From Herbaspirillum sp. (GTDB lineage: Bacteria; Pseudomonadota; Gammaproteobacteria; Burkholderiales; Burkholderiaceae_D), in NCBI RefSeq assembly GCF_017744395.1, contig NZ_JAGIBI010000001.1, forward strand, positions 620,001 to 684,000: a stretch of DNA of 64,000 bases, given 5' to 3'. The notes under the pieces are model-generated. The model made no database searches. It was not told the DNA's origin and worked only from the letters and a program-made list of their open reading frames with translations. Below are positions 35,727 to 45,257 of this stretch, piece after piece (position 1 is the first letter of the stretch; every line of letters begins with the position of its first letter). The position numbers were made by a program, and so were the translations under genes.

Positions 35727-36061
35727 CTTTCATCGCTTTCGTTGATTGTCGGGATACAAATTCCGCTACGGCAAAACGCCGCTTCATGAGGCCTGTCGGC
35801 ATCGGGCACGGAAGCTGCTTCCCCGGAAGATGCAATTTGCCGGCCGCTTACCCCACCAGCCCGAAGTTGACAGGCCCTAGGATACCGAATCCACCTGTTT
35901 TTTGCGATGCGAAATCGAAAAAATGCGTATTGACAAGCGTATGGCCAAGGATGTCCGGGGTTCGAATAAGGCGTATTATCACCCGCTGCGGCCCGTCAAA
36001 GGGCCACGGCGCAAGTCCACGAATCTTGCATTGCAGGTATAACCTCAAGGAGAACGATGCG

Positions 36062-36859
36062 ATGAAATCCCTCAAACCGATGCTGGCAATCGCCTTCGGC
36101 CTGCTGTCCGCAACCGCTGCGCAAGTCCGCGCCGACGCCCTGGCCGATATCCAGAAGGCCGGCGTGGTGCGCATCGGCGTGCCGCAGGACTTTGCCCCCT
36201 TCGGTTCGGTCAACACCGACCTGCAGTTGCAGGGCCTGGATATCGACGTCGCCAAACTGATCGCGCAGAAGATGGGGGTGAAGGTGCAGCTGGTGCCGGT
36301 GGCCAGCGCCAACCGCATCGCCTACCTGCAGACGCACAAGGCCGACCTGGTGATCTCGACCCTGGGCAAGAATGCCGAGCGTGAAAAGGTGATCGACTTC
36401 TCGCAGCCCTATGCCCCGTACAACAACAGCGTGTTCGGCGTGGCCGGCGTCCAGGTCAGCGGCCCGGCCGACCTGGCGGGCAAGACGGTGGGCGTGGCCC
36501 GCGGCACCTTCCAGGACCTGCAACTGACCGACACCGCCCCCAAGAGCGCCACCATCAAGCGCTATGAAGACAACAACGCCATGATCTCGGCCTACGTCTC
36601 GGGCCAGGTGCAACTGGTCGGCACCGGCGACTTCGTGGCCTATGCGCTGGGCGAAAAGGCCCCCAACAACAAGCCGGTGCTGAAATACATCATCCATGAA
36701 TCGGCCTGTAGCGTCGGCCTGAACAAAGGCGAAGGCGCCTTGCTGGCCAAGGTCAACGACACCATCACCGCGGCCAAGAAAAGCGGCGAACTCAACGCCA
36801 TCGTCAAGAAGTGGCTGAACGTGCCGCTGCCGGAGAAAATGGCGACCACCTACCAGTGA
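36062..36859 (+). CDS. Orphan amino-acid ABC transporter substrate-binding protein (family 3)
   Basis: A 265-residue periplasmic protein with a signal peptide (cleavage near QVRA, residue 24) and the family 3 fold: GVVRIGVPQDFAPFGSV, LQGLDIDVAKLIAQKMG and NRIAYLQTHKADLVISTLG. It would bind a polar amino acid, but no permease or ATPase gene is near, so it must work with a transporter elsewhere. AAGGAG lies nine bases before the ATG at 36062. The next gene is convergent, 18 bases away. Confidence 0.9.
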   Translation: MKSLKPMLAIAFGLLSATAAQVRADALADIQKAGVVRIGVPQDFAPFGSVNTDLQLQGLDIDVAKLIAQKMGVKVQLVPVASANRIAYLQTHKADLVISTLGKNAEREKVIDFSQPYAPYNNSVFGVAGVQVSGPADLAGKTVGVARGTFQDLQLTDTAPKSATIKRYEDNNAMISAYVSGQVQLVGTGDFVAYALGEKAPNNKPVLKYIIHESACSVGLNKGEGALLAKVNDTITAAKKSGELNAIVKKWLNVPLPEKMATTYQ

Positions 36860-36877
36860 CCTGCCTGAGCCGCCCCG

Positions 36878-38206
36878 TCAGAACTTGGACGAGATCCCCA
36901 CGCCCCACTTGCGTTCGGGATCTCCCGTATCCGGCAGCAGGCCGTTCGAATAATCCAGGCTCAGCCCCACATACTGGTTGAAATTGTAGGTCAGCACCGA
37001 CTTCCAATAGTGGATGCTGCGGTTGCCGTGCAAGGCCTTCAGGCCGGTGAACGTGGTGGTGAAATCGAACGGCAGCGCCGGATTGGTCGACGCCAGCGTG
37101 AAGCCGGCCTGGGCGCCCAGGCGGATGAAGTCCTGGTGCTGGTCGTAGACCGCCGGATCGCCGCGGTTGATATAGGAACCGTTGCGGCTCTGGCCGATCA
37201 GGATCGGCTTGACGGCCAGACCATTGTTCCAGCGGATGAAATCGTTGAGGATGCCCGGCCGCACCGGCGTGAGCGTGAAGTTGACGGTTAGCAGGCGGCT
37301 GCCGTCGCTATTGTTGACCAGATAGTCCGGCCGCGCGGTCAGGTCTTCGGTGTCGGCAGAACCGGCATGGGCGAAATGGAAGGAGCTCAGCATGCCGACC
37401 TGGCTGGTGCGGGTGGTGGTGACCGCCGGCGTGCCGTCGCTGTTGTAGATCGTCGTCCGGTTCTGCTTGAAACCGACATAAGGAACGGCTTCGTAGGTGC
37501 TGCCCGCCTCGTCCATCGGGCGCTTGTCGAACGCGTAGCCGGCGTACACCACGACGTCGTTGGTGCGCGACTTCGCCACATCGTCGTTGGCCAGGTTCAC
37601 GCGCGCACGCTCTACCGAGGCATAGCCGGCCTTGTTGTTGCGGTCGATGGAAAGCTGGTCGGGATTGCCGCGCACACGGATCGGATCCATCCAGGCAGGC
37701 TGCGGCGCAGGTGTGGGAGGCGCGGGAGCTGCGGACGCCGTGGCCGCGGCATGGGGCAACGGCACCTCGGCGCCGGCCTGGTGGCAAGACAAGGCCACGC
37801 CATTGTCGCCGCTGAAGAAACCCGCAGCATCGGTTCGGCCTGAAGGCTTGAAGCCGGCATCCTTGCCGTCGAGCAGGTATTGCAGGTCATCCGCCATGCG
37901 GTCGACATTGCAACTGTCGCCGCTGCAGGCGCCGCCGCCGGCCTTCTCCGCGGCCCGTTTCCTGAGCAGCCAGGAGGCCAGCGCCCGATGGGACGACAGG
38001 GGCGCCGGATTGTCGCCTGCCGAAAGATAGGCGGTGCTGACCGGATAAGCCTTGAGCAGGTAAGCCGCCAGGCTTTCCTTGTCGAGCTGGAGATCGGGGC
38101 CGCACAAAGCGCCGCCGGCATCGGCGGCATGGGAATAGGAAACGGCAACGGTTCCTGTCACGGTCAACAGCATTGCTGCTGCGAGCGAATGCAATCTGCC
38201 TTGCAT
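36878..38206 (-). CDS. Probable outer-membrane beta-barrel protein of unknown family
   Basis: A 442-residue exported protein with a signal peptide (MQGRLHSLAAAMLL..., cleavage near SHA, residue 27). It has a cysteine-containing N-terminal domain (about 30-160), a proline/alanine-rich linker and then a barrel-like region of alternating strands that ends in the outer-membrane signal F (GVGISSKF). I do not recognise the family. The start at 38206 has GAGGA eight bases before it; an ATG four codons upstream (38218) is the alternative. It is convergent with the orphan binding protein and probably has its own promoter in the long gap upstream. Confidence 0.7.
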   Translation of the reverse strand: MQGRLHSLAAAMLLTVTGTVAVSYSHAADAGGALCGPDLQLDKESLAAYLLKAYPVSTAYLSAGDNPAPLSSHRALASWLLRKRAAEKAGGGACSGDSCNVDRMADDLQYLLDGKDAGFKPSGRTDAAGFFSGDNGVALSCHQAGAEVPLPHAAATASAAPAPPTPAPQPAWMDPIRVRGNPDQLSIDRNNKAGYASVERARVNLANDDVAKSRTNDVVVYAGYAFDKRPMDEAGSTYEAVPYVGFKQNRTTIYNSDGTPAVTTTRTSQVGMLSSFHFAHAGSADTEDLTARPDYLVNNSDGSRLLTVNFTLTPVRPGILNDFIRWNNGLAVKPILIGQSRNGSYINRGDPAVYDQHQDFIRLGAQAGFTLASTNPALPFDFTTTFTGLKALHGNRSIHYWKSVLTYNFNQYVGLSLDYSNGLLPDTGDPERKWGVGISSKF

Positions 38207-38397
38207 TGAGATCCTCATCGTTGCGTGGACATCGGTGGTGCAATGCACTGTAACCGGCGCCTCGCAGGCCCTTGCATCGGACATCGCCAACGATGGCTGT
38301 AAGAATCAATGAGCATCCGAGGGCGCAACCGTACCAAAGCGATACGGACCGCCCCATTCAGCCGCTTCTTCCCTGTAGGTGTTTTTCTGACACGTCA

Positions 38398-38422
38398 ATC
38401 GGACACTGTCCGATCTGTTTTT
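38398..38422 (+). repeat. Perfect palindrome followed by a T run
   Basis: ATCGGACA-C-TGTCCGAT (38398-38414) is followed by CTGTTTTTTTT. It can be read either as a rightward intrinsic terminator or as an operator for the outer-membrane protein gene on its left. Confidence 0.5.
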
Positions 38423-38615
38423 TTTCGGCGCGACGATAGTATGCATCCCAACGCACTCGAAACCGATGGACATCAACTTCCCGGCAGGAACGTCCCCCTC
38501 CGTCCGGCCATGGAAACGTCCTTCCCCTAATCGGTTTATTCCCACGAGTCGTTTCATAAGCAGAAATTCATCGGAGATTCCCCCGATCTCCGGCGTCTTA
38601 TATCCCTCCCCCTCA

Positions 38616-38644
38616 GGCCGCCTCCCCCGGGCGGCCGTTTTTTT
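38616..38644 (+). terminator. Intrinsic terminator without an obvious gene
   Basis: GGCCGCC/GGCGGCC stem with a seven-base loop, then G and seven T. It lies in the 647-base gap 38207-38853, where no coding region is convincing. The transcript it would end may be a small RNA. Confidence 0.65.
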
Positions 38645-38853
38645 GCCTGGATCTGTCCCGCATGAGGCAACCGCTGCCGGCGTCGCGGGCGGGCAACGCT
38701 GCAATCCTGATTCAAGTCAGCATCCCGCAATATCTCTGCCATATCGTGCCAAGGAGAAGTATTCTTACTGTCAACAAAGGCCGATAGGCGATGGCACGGG
38801 AATATGCCAGCCCACGATACGGCCTTCCGCCCCGATATAGCGCAAAAAACCTC

Positions 38854-39609
38854 ATGCCCATTAATTACTTGCGCCAGCTCACCAGCCCGGCGCGCACCGA
38901 ATTATCAAACCGCCACCTGGGCCGCTCGCTGGCCTTCGTCGCCGGCGCCATCAATGCCGGTGGCTTCCTGGCCGTGGGCCAATATACCTCGCACATGTCG
39001 GGCATCGTCTCGGCGCTGGCCGACAACCTGGTGCTGGGCGATGTCCTGCTGCTGGTGGCCGGCGCCAGTTCCTTGCTGGCCTTCCTGGCCGGCGCGGCGA
39101 CTTCGGCCATCCTGATCAACTGGGGACGGCGCCATCGCACCAACAGCGAATACGCCATGCCGTTGATGCTGGAAGCCGCCCTGCTCCTTTGCTTCGGCAT
39201 CCTCGGCAGCAACCTGGAGGGACACCGGCTGCTGTTCGTGCCGGCTACCGTGGCGCTGCTGTGCTATGTGATGGGCTTGCAGAATGCAATGATCACCAAA
39301 ATCTCGCGCGCCGAAATACGCACCACCCACGTGACCGGGCTGGTGACCGACATCGGCATCGAGATCGGCAAGATGTGCTATTGGGCGATGGCCTCCGGCT
39401 CCCCCGGCGAACCGCCGACGGCGGAACAGGTCTCCTCGGCGCGCCGCAAGCTGCGGCTGCTTTCCTCGCTGCTGCTGATGTTCTTCCTGGGCGGCGTGAT
39501 CGGTGCGATGGGCTTCAAGGCGGTGGGCTTCCTGGCGACCATTCCGCTGGCGGCTTCATTATTCCTGCTGGCCCTGGTGCCACTGCTCGATGACCTGGTG
39601 CAGCACTGA
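38854..39609 (+). CDS. DUF1275 (YoaK) family membrane protein
   Basis: A 251-residue inner-membrane protein with about six membrane segments. The DUF1275 pattern is clear: LAFVAGAINAGGFLAVGQYTSHMSG near the N-terminus, the mid-chain GLQNAMITKISRAEIRTTHVTGLVTDIGIEIG and a C-terminal GFKAVGFLATIP pair of helices. The family is widespread and uncharacterised; a transport role is often assumed. The start MPINYLRQL at 38854 is chosen because the homology begins at about residue 20; an upstream extension in the same frame lacks a ribosome-binding site. Confidence 0.88.
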   Translation: MPINYLRQLTSPARTELSNRHLGRSLAFVAGAINAGGFLAVGQYTSHMSGIVSALADNLVLGDVLLLVAGASSLLAFLAGAATSAILINWGRRHRTNSEYAMPLMLEAALLLCFGILGSNLEGHRLLFVPATVALLCYVMGLQNAMITKISRAEIRTTHVTGLVTDIGIEIGKMCYWAMASGSPGEPPTAEQVSSARRKLRLLSSLLLMFFLGGVIGAMGFKAVGFLATIPLAASLFLLALVPLLDDLVQH

Positions 39610-39649
39610 AAAGCGCGCCTGCCGGCTTTCCGCCAGGCGCGCCTTCCAT

Positions 39650-39675
39650 AAAAAAAGGCGCTGCTGCGCCTTTTA
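39650..39675. terminator. Bidirectional intrinsic terminator
   Basis: AAAAGGCGC/GCGCCTTTT stem with TGCT loop between the convergent DUF1275 and KGG genes. Confidence 0.8.
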
Positions 39676-39699
39676 TTTTTCCAAACTGTCGAAAGCCCC

Positions 39700-40020
39700 T
39701 CAGCCTTGCTGCGGCGGATTGCTGTCCGACTGCTGCGGCTGCAATGCTTGCGGCGTGCTTTGGAGCATTTGCGGGGAGGAGGCTGCCATGCCGCCGCCGG
39801 CCGGCTCGGCAACGGACTCGGCATTGGCCCGGGCGTTCTTGCGGCCATGGCTGTTCAGGCCGCCCTTGCGGCCCGCTTCGCGCGCCTCGGCCGAGGTGAA
39901 CTCGTGGGCAGCGCCTTTGGCATGGGCCGCCTTGCCGCCCATGCTGGCGATCTCGCGCTGCTTGCTCGGATCCATCGCCGCAAAACCACGGCTGTTGCCA
40001 GGGGTTTGTACATTTGCCAT
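39700..40020 (-). CDS. KGG-repeat stress-induced protein
   Basis: A 106-residue hydrophilic protein with KGG-type repeats: RGFAAMDPSKQREIASMGGK and later AREAGRKGGLNSHG, followed by a Gln/Pro-rich low-complexity tail. Proteins of this type (YciG, GsiB) are small, disordered and accumulate in general stress or desiccation. The central HEFTSAEAREAGRKGG matches the conserved motif. A strong AAAGGAG site precedes the ATG at 40020. It is a single gene ending at the shared terminator. The 267-base region between it and the next gene to the right shows nothing further. Confidence 0.85.
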   Translation of the reverse strand: MANVQTPGNSRGFAAMDPSKQREIASMGGKAAHAKGAAHEFTSAEAREAGRKGGLNSHGRKNARANAESVAEPAGGGMAASSPQMLQSTPQALQPQQSDSNPPQQG

Positions 40021-40287
40021 ATCTGACTCCTTTATCTGGAATGGTCGGAAGTGAAGTGGATGGTAAACGGCAGGCAACCGGATACCATCGACGGCGCAAA
40101 CCGCCTGTCCACGTCTGCAGTGTAGAAAGCATCCACAGCAGCCACTATCAGAAGAGTTCATCAGCCCATGTAGGCATTGGCTGTAGGAAATGAAGGAATA
40201 CGTGAAGATGAGCTTACCGATTGTTATCGGTGCGGCCGATATCGGGGGAAAAGCTTATCGCCCGCCCCATCCATGGCATGCCCGGCA

Positions 40288-41469
40288 TCAAGCCGCCTGC
40301 GCCATGCGGAAGGCATTGCGCCCTTCGCTCTTGGCCCGGTACAAGGCGATATCGGCACGGTTCACCAGCTCATCCCAATTCTGGACCTGCCCCGGCTGCA
40401 ACACCACCAATCCGGCGCTGATGGTGACGGTCTGGCCATGGTCGAAAGCATGCTCGCGCACGGCAGCGACCAGGCGCTCGCCGATACGGTCGGCTTCGAG
40501 CTGGGTCAGGCCCGGAAATACCGCACAGAACTCTTCCCCGCCATAACGGCCGAGCAAGTCGCTTTCGCGGCAATGTTCGCGCAGGACGGCGGCGATGCCG
40601 GCCAACACCCGGTCGCCCACCTGGTGGCCGAAGCGGTCGTTGATCTGCTTGAAATGGTCGACGTCGATGAACGCCAGCGTCAGGCTATGCCCCCTGGCGA
40701 GCGCATCGTGCAGCATCTGCTCGCCGCAGCGCACCAGTTCACGCCGGTTGAGAGTGTGGGTCAGTTCATCCTCGGTGGCCAGGCGCTGCTTGTCGGCGAC
40801 CAGCCGCTCGAAGTACAGCATCAGCAGCGCCGCCGAGAACAGCAGGCTGCCGCCCAGCGGGATCAGGTAGATCAAGGCGACGCCGAGATCGCTCATCCGC
40901 GGCGGCTCGAAAAGTTCGGGATGGGACGGGGCAAGCGCCAGGCGCGCGATATAGGCCGCGCTCAATAACGTCACCGACGCGAAACCGATCCAGCGCCCGA
41001 ACGACCAGCGCGCATAGCGGCCGGCCTGCGGGCCGGACAAGCCCATCCTGAACTCGAACAGCACCAGGAAAAACACCAGTTGCATGGCGCCGATCGCCAG
41101 GTAACTGCGCTGCGTGAAGCTGGCCTCCAATGCCAGCAAGGCGCTGAACGATACGGCGTAAGCCGCGATGAACAGCCACGGCCACCAGCGTGCGGGGCGC
41201 TGGTAGAAGCAGCGCAAGCCGCTCCATGCCGCGATGCTGGACGCAAACAGGCTGGTATTGCCCAGCATCAGGCCGATGGGACGCCAGCTGCCGCCTCCAC
41301 CGGCATAGATCGGTACGATCAGGCAAATGGCGAGCGCCGCCAGAGCGCCGGACAACGCCCAGTAGCGCGTGCAGCGTTCGGTCGGCGTGCTCAGGAACAC
41401 CCCTGCCATGATCAGGCCGCTGCAAAACTGCACGATCGCCAGGGCAATGCTGGCCGTGAATGGATTCAT
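40288..41469 (-). CDS. Membrane-bound diguanylate cyclase (GGDEF)
   Basis: A 393-residue protein with about seven hydrophobic segments in residues 1-222 and a C-terminal GGDEF domain (about 228-390). The active-site motif is GGEEF (310-314), which is functional in known cyclases. The product-inhibition I-site RESD (301-304) is placed five residues before it. It should make c-di-GMP from GTP at the inner membrane, with feedback control. The sensor part is not a named domain that I recognise. It stands alone on the minus strand. Confidence 0.92.
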   Translation of the reverse strand: MNPFTASIALAIVQFCSGLIMAGVFLSTPTERCTRYWALSGALAALAICLIVPIYAGGGGSWRPIGLMLGNTSLFASSIAAWSGLRCFYQRPARWWPWLFIAAYAVSFSALLALEASFTQRSYLAIGAMQLVFFLVLFEFRMGLSGPQAGRYARWSFGRWIGFASVTLLSAAYIARLALAPSHPELFEPPRMSDLGVALIYLIPLGGSLLFSAALLMLYFERLVADKQRLATEDELTHTLNRRELVRCGEQMLHDALARGHSLTLAFIDVDHFKQINDRFGHQVGDRVLAGIAAVLREHCRESDLLGRYGGEEFCAVFPGLTQLEADRIGERLVAAVREHAFDHGQTVTISAGLVVLQPGQVQNWDELVNRADIALYRAKSEGRNAFRMAQAA

Positions 41470-41622
41470 CCGTTATACGTTCGCCTTGGGCGGCGGAAAA
41501 ATATGAAGAACATTCCTGCCATATCGACACAGCAATCGCTGCGGATATCGGCGAAACGAACCGCAGTGTACCCGATTGGCATGTCGATTTACCAACACGC
41601 GCCGCGCGGCAAGTTGCCGGCG

Positions 41623-42564
41623 CTATTCCCGTTTGAGCAGTTCGGTATGTCCCCATTTGCCGGAACGGCAGAGTTCATCGGTCACATCCAGCACCAGTTG
41701 CTCGACGGCGGCTGCCGCATTGGTCAAGGGGATATTCTTGGAGGCGCACAATGCCAGCGTGCGCGAGATCCTTTCCCCGGCGATCGGATGCGCCACCATC
41801 TCGCCGCGTTCGATGTCCGCCAGCAGCGGCGCCACCGGCAGGATGGTAGCGCCGATATCGGCCAGGATGGCCGACTTCAGGATCGCCACCGAGTTGATCT
41901 CGATCACGTTCTCCAGCGCCATGCCGTTGGCGCGCACCAGGCTTTCGATGCGCGGCCGCACGCCGTGCGCCAGTCCCGGCAGGATCAGCGGCGCCTCGAT
42001 CGCCTTGGCCAGCGGCACGCCCTTGCGGCCCGAAGCGCCGTAGCGCGACTTGGCGCGGGTGATGTACATCATCTCTTCCTCGATCATCGGCGTGGCGGCG
42101 AAGGAGGATAGCTGGCCATCGTCGAACAGCACCGCCAGGTTGATGCGGCCCGATTTCAACTGGGTGATCAGGTTGCCGGTCAATTCCTCGGTCAGTTGCA
42201 GCGTGATCTCGGGATAAGTGGAACGTACCGCATTCAACAGCGGCAGCGCCAGCGCGTTGGAAACGCTTTGCGGAATCCCCAGCGCTACCGTGCCAGATGG
42301 CTTGTCGGTCGATTGCGCCACGGCTTGCTTGGCGTCCTGCACCTGTTTCAGGATCGCCAGCGCATGTTCGTAGAACACCTTGCCGGCATCGGTGGCGATC
42401 ACGCCCTGGGCCGAGCGGTGCAGCAACTGGGCCGCCATCTCGTCTTCCAGTTGGCGGATCTGCTGGGTCAGGGCCGGCTGCGCGATGTGCAGCACGCGCG
42501 CGGCGCGCGAGAGCGAACCATGGTCGACGATGGCGACGAAATAGCGCAGTTGGCGTAATTCCAT
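41623..42564 (-). CDS. LysR-family regulator
   Basis: A 313-residue regulator: winged helix-turn-helix at 1-60 (MELRQLRYFVAIVDHGSLSR, recognition helix AQPALTQQIRQLE) and an effector domain with GTVALGIPQSV. It resembles the nitrogen-assimilation/Cbl-like branch by its helix (QPALTQQI), but the ligand cannot be inferred. It lies just downstream of a GntR gene on the same strand, with an aldehyde dehydrogenase operon divergent to that gene; the two regulators may both act on it. Confidence 0.88.
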   Translation of the reverse strand: MELRQLRYFVAIVDHGSLSRAARVLHIAQPALTQQIRQLEDEMAAQLLHRSAQGVIATDAGKVFYEHALAILKQVQDAKQAVAQSTDKPSGTVALGIPQSVSNALALPLLNAVRSTYPEITLQLTEELTGNLITQLKSGRINLAVLFDDGQLSSFAATPMIEEEMMYITRAKSRYGASGRKGVPLAKAIEAPLILPGLAHGVRPRIESLVRANGMALENVIEINSVAILKSAILADIGATILPVAPLLADIERGEMVAHPIAGERISRTLALCASKNIPLTNAAAAVEQLVLDVTDELCRSGKWGHTELLKRE

Positions 42565-42629
42565 GAAGTTATTCTTAAGTTCTTAACTTGTTAATTCAAT
42601 TGACAGCGCAATTGAGCGCGGACCGGCGT

Positions 42630-43478
42630 TCACAAACCCGGCCGGCTGTTGAACATGCGCGTGCGGGCATTCTCGATATGGCCGCGCATGGCGCGCCGGG
42701 CGCCTTCGGCATCCTGTTCGCGGATCAGGTTGAAGATATGGCGGTGCTCGTCCATCGCATCCTGCGAGCGCTTCCATGGCGGGATGTGCATCAGGTGACG
42801 CAGCATGTTGACGGCATGGCTGACGTCGTATTCCAGCGTCTTCATCACCTGCACGAAACGCATGTTGGCAGTGGCTGCGGCGATCGCCTCGTGGAAGCCG
42901 AAGTCGAAATGGTGGGCGATGCCGCCCACGGCATTGGCTTGTTCGAAGCCTTCCAGCAGGCGCTCCATCTTGTCCAGGTCTTGCGCGTTGCGGCGCAATG
43001 CGGCCAGGTAGGCGCATTCCGGCTCGATCACCAGGCGCAGCTCCAGCCCGTTCATGATGTGGCCGATGCGGGTCTCCGGTTCGACGTCCTGCGGCGTGGC
43101 CGCCAGGCCCGGCTTTTCCTTCACATAGGTGCCGGAGCCGCGGATCGATTCGACCAGTTGGTCTTCGCGCAGGCGGTCCAGCGCCTGCCGCACTACCGGG
43201 CGCGAGACGTCGAACAGCGCCGCCAGGTCGTTTTCCGCCGGCAGCTTGCTGCCGACCGCGATGCGGCCCTCGACGATGGCGTGGAACAGCGTCTCGTAGA
43301 TGCGCTCGGCGAAGCGTTCCGGGCGTACCGGGCCGAGGCCGGCCGCGGCCAGCGTCAGGATTTCCGGCGATCCGCCGGCCGGACGCGCCACGTTCTTCAA
43401 ATTGACAACTTTGGCCGATGCCTCGCCGCTTGCTGCATCGGGGCGCTCTGGGCGGTGCGGCTGGCTGGACTTCGGCAT
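42630..43478 (-). CDS. GntR-family regulator, FCD subfamily
   Basis: A 282-residue regulator with a basic, low-complexity N-terminal extension (1-55), a winged helix-turn-helix (AERIYETLFHAIVEGRI..., FDVSRPVVRQALDRLRED) and an FCD ligand-binding domain with the expected Asp/His residues (FDFGFHEAIA). The start at 43478 follows GGGAGACGAT. It is divergent from the aldehyde dehydrogenase-SDR-MFS unit and is the likely local repressor; the effector is probably the pathway's organic acid. The 286-base intergenic region has an A+T-rich core near 43565-43620 where promoter and operator should lie. Confidence 0.9.
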   Translation of the reverse strand: MPKSSQPHRPERPDAASGEASAKVVNLKNVARPAGGSPEILTLAAAGLGPVRPERFAERIYETLFHAIVEGRIAVGSKLPAENDLAALFDVSRPVVRQALDRLREDQLVESIRGSGTYVKEKPGLAATPQDVEPETRIGHIMNGLELRLVIEPECAYLAALRRNAQDLDKMERLLEGFEQANAVGGIAHHFDFGFHEAIAAATANMRFVQVMKTLEYDVSHAVNMLRHLMHIPPWKRSQDAMDEHRHIFNLIREQDAEGARRAMRGHIENARTRMFNSRPGL

Positions 43479-43764
43479 ATCGTCTCCCACTTTGTCTGTC
43501 GCATGATGCGCATGGTAGCGGATTTGCCGTGGACGGAGATAGCTTTTGCCGAAGAGGGCCGGCATCAAATAAGTAAAATAAATTGACAGCTTTGGGCGCC
43601 TGCCTTAGATTTAGCATCCATAAACCGCGCCGCCATCGCCAAGCATTGCAGCGGACGCCATAGAACGACAGGAGACCACGCCCCTCAGGCCCGCGCATGC
43701 CTGCCCTGCCGTTTCGCTTTGCCCCAGAACCCGCACCGGACTCAACCGAAAGGACGCATCGCCC

Positions 43765-45198
43765 ATGAAACAGCACTTCATCGACAACCGCTGGGTCGCC
43801 CCCGCTTCCGGCGAAAGCATTCCCGTCGTCGATCCCTCCGACGGCCAGGTCTTCGAAGCCATCGCGCGCGGCAACGAGGCCGACATCGACCGCGCCGTCA
43901 AGGCCGCGCGCCGCGCCTACGAAGGCGCCTGGGGCAAGCTCTCGGCCGCCGAGCGCGGACGCCTGCTGATGAAGTTGTCGCTCAAGCTGCAGGAGCACCA
44001 GGAAGAATTGGCCCAACTGGAAGGCCGCGATTGCGGCAAGCCGATGAAGCAGGCGCGCGCCGACGCGGCCGCCATCGTGCGCTATTTCGAGTTCTACGCC
44101 GGCGCCGCCGACAAGCTGCATGGCGACACCATCCCCTACCAGGCTGGCTACACCGTGCTGACCCTGCGCGAGCCGCATGGCGTGACCGCGCACATCGTGC
44201 CTTGGAACTATCCGATGCAGATCTTCGGCCGCTGCGTGGGCGGCGCGCTGGCCGCGGGCAACACTTGCGTGGTCAAGCCGGCGGAAGATGCCTGCCTGTC
44301 GATCCTGCGCGTGGCCGAGCTGGCAGCCGAGGTCGGCTTCCCTGAAGGCGCGCTCAACATCGTCACCGGCTACGGCCATGAAGCCGGCGACATGCTGGTC
44401 AAGCACCCCGGCATCGACCACGTTTCCTTCACCGGCTCGCCCAACATCGGCAAGGTGGTGGTGCGCGCCGCCGCTGAACACCACACGCCGGTCACGCTGG
44501 AACTGGGCGGCAAGTCGCCGCAGGTGGTGTTCGACGACGCCGATTTCGACGCCATGCTGCCGGTGGTGGTCAACGCCATCGTGCAAAACGCCGGCCAGAC
44601 CTGCTCCGCCGGCAGCCGTCTGCTGGTGCAGCGCGGCGCTTATGAAAAAGTGCTGGATCGCCTGGGCGAACTGTTTTCCAAGCTGCGCGTGGGTTCCTCG
44701 CAGATGGACCTGGATTGCGGCCCGCTGATCCGCAAGACGCAGCAGGAGCGCGTGGCCGGCTTCCTGGCCGACGCCCGCCGCGACCGGATCGCCATCGTCG
44801 CCCAGGGCAGCGTCGATCCCGCCGCGCCCGCTTCCGGCTTCTACCAGGCGCCGACGCTGCTGCGCGACGTGCCGCCGCAGCACCGCCTGGCGCAAGAGGA
44901 AGTGTTCGGTCCGGTATTGTCGGCGATGGCGTTCGAGGATGAGGCCGAGGCCGTCCGCCTGGCCAACGGCACCGACTACGGCCTGGTGGCCAGCGTCTGG
45001 ACCAACGACGGCGCGCGCCAGATGCGCATGGCGCGCGCGATCCGCAGCGGCCAGGTGTTCATCAACAACTACGGCGCCGGCGGCGGCGTCGAGCTGCCTT
45101 TCGGCGGCGTCAAGGCCAGCGGCCACGGGCGCGAGAAAGGCTTCGAGGCCCTGTACGGCTTCACCGTCCTGAAAACCATCGCGATCCGCCACGGTTGA
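43765..45198 (+). CDS. Aldehyde dehydrogenase (NAD(P)+-dependent)
   Basis: A 477-residue aldehyde dehydrogenase with the oxyanion N148 (VPWNYPMQ), the general base E246 (TLELGGKSP) and the nucleophile C280 (NAGQTCSAGSR). It oxidises an aldehyde to the acid in the cytoplasm. It is closest in pattern to gamma-aminobutyraldehyde/betaine aldehyde-type enzymes. Together with the SDR that follows it could form an alcohol-to-aldehyde-to-acid route. The ATG at 43765 lies at the normal family N-terminus. Divergent GntR control is likely. Confidence 0.93.
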   Translation: MKQHFIDNRWVAPASGESIPVVDPSDGQVFEAIARGNEADIDRAVKAARRAYEGAWGKLSAAERGRLLMKLSLKLQEHQEELAQLEGRDCGKPMKQARADAAAIVRYFEFYAGAADKLHGDTIPYQAGYTVLTLREPHGVTAHIVPWNYPMQIFGRCVGGALAAGNTCVVKPAEDACLSILRVAELAAEVGFPEGALNIVTGYGHEAGDMLVKHPGIDHVSFTGSPNIGKVVVRAAAEHHTPVTLELGGKSPQVVFDDADFDAMLPVVVNAIVQNAGQTCSAGSRLLVQRGAYEKVLDRLGELFSKLRVGSSQMDLDCGPLIRKTQQERVAGFLADARRDRIAIVAQGSVDPAAPASGFYQAPTLLRDVPPQHRLAQEEVFGPVLSAMAFEDEAEAVRLANGTDYGLVASVWTNDGARQMRMARAIRSGQVFINNYGAGGGVELPFGGVKASGHGREKGFEALYGFTVLKTIAIRHG

Positions 45199-45257
45199 TG
45201 CCGCGGCCGATGCGCGAGTCACTCATCATTGAACAGAATCACCAACAAGGAGACAAC

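Noticed and set aside
42583..45222. 879-codon minus-strand frame across the GntR and aldehyde dehydrogenase genes
   Set aside because: It is a mirror frame of recognised genes; no domain or ribosome-binding site was seen.
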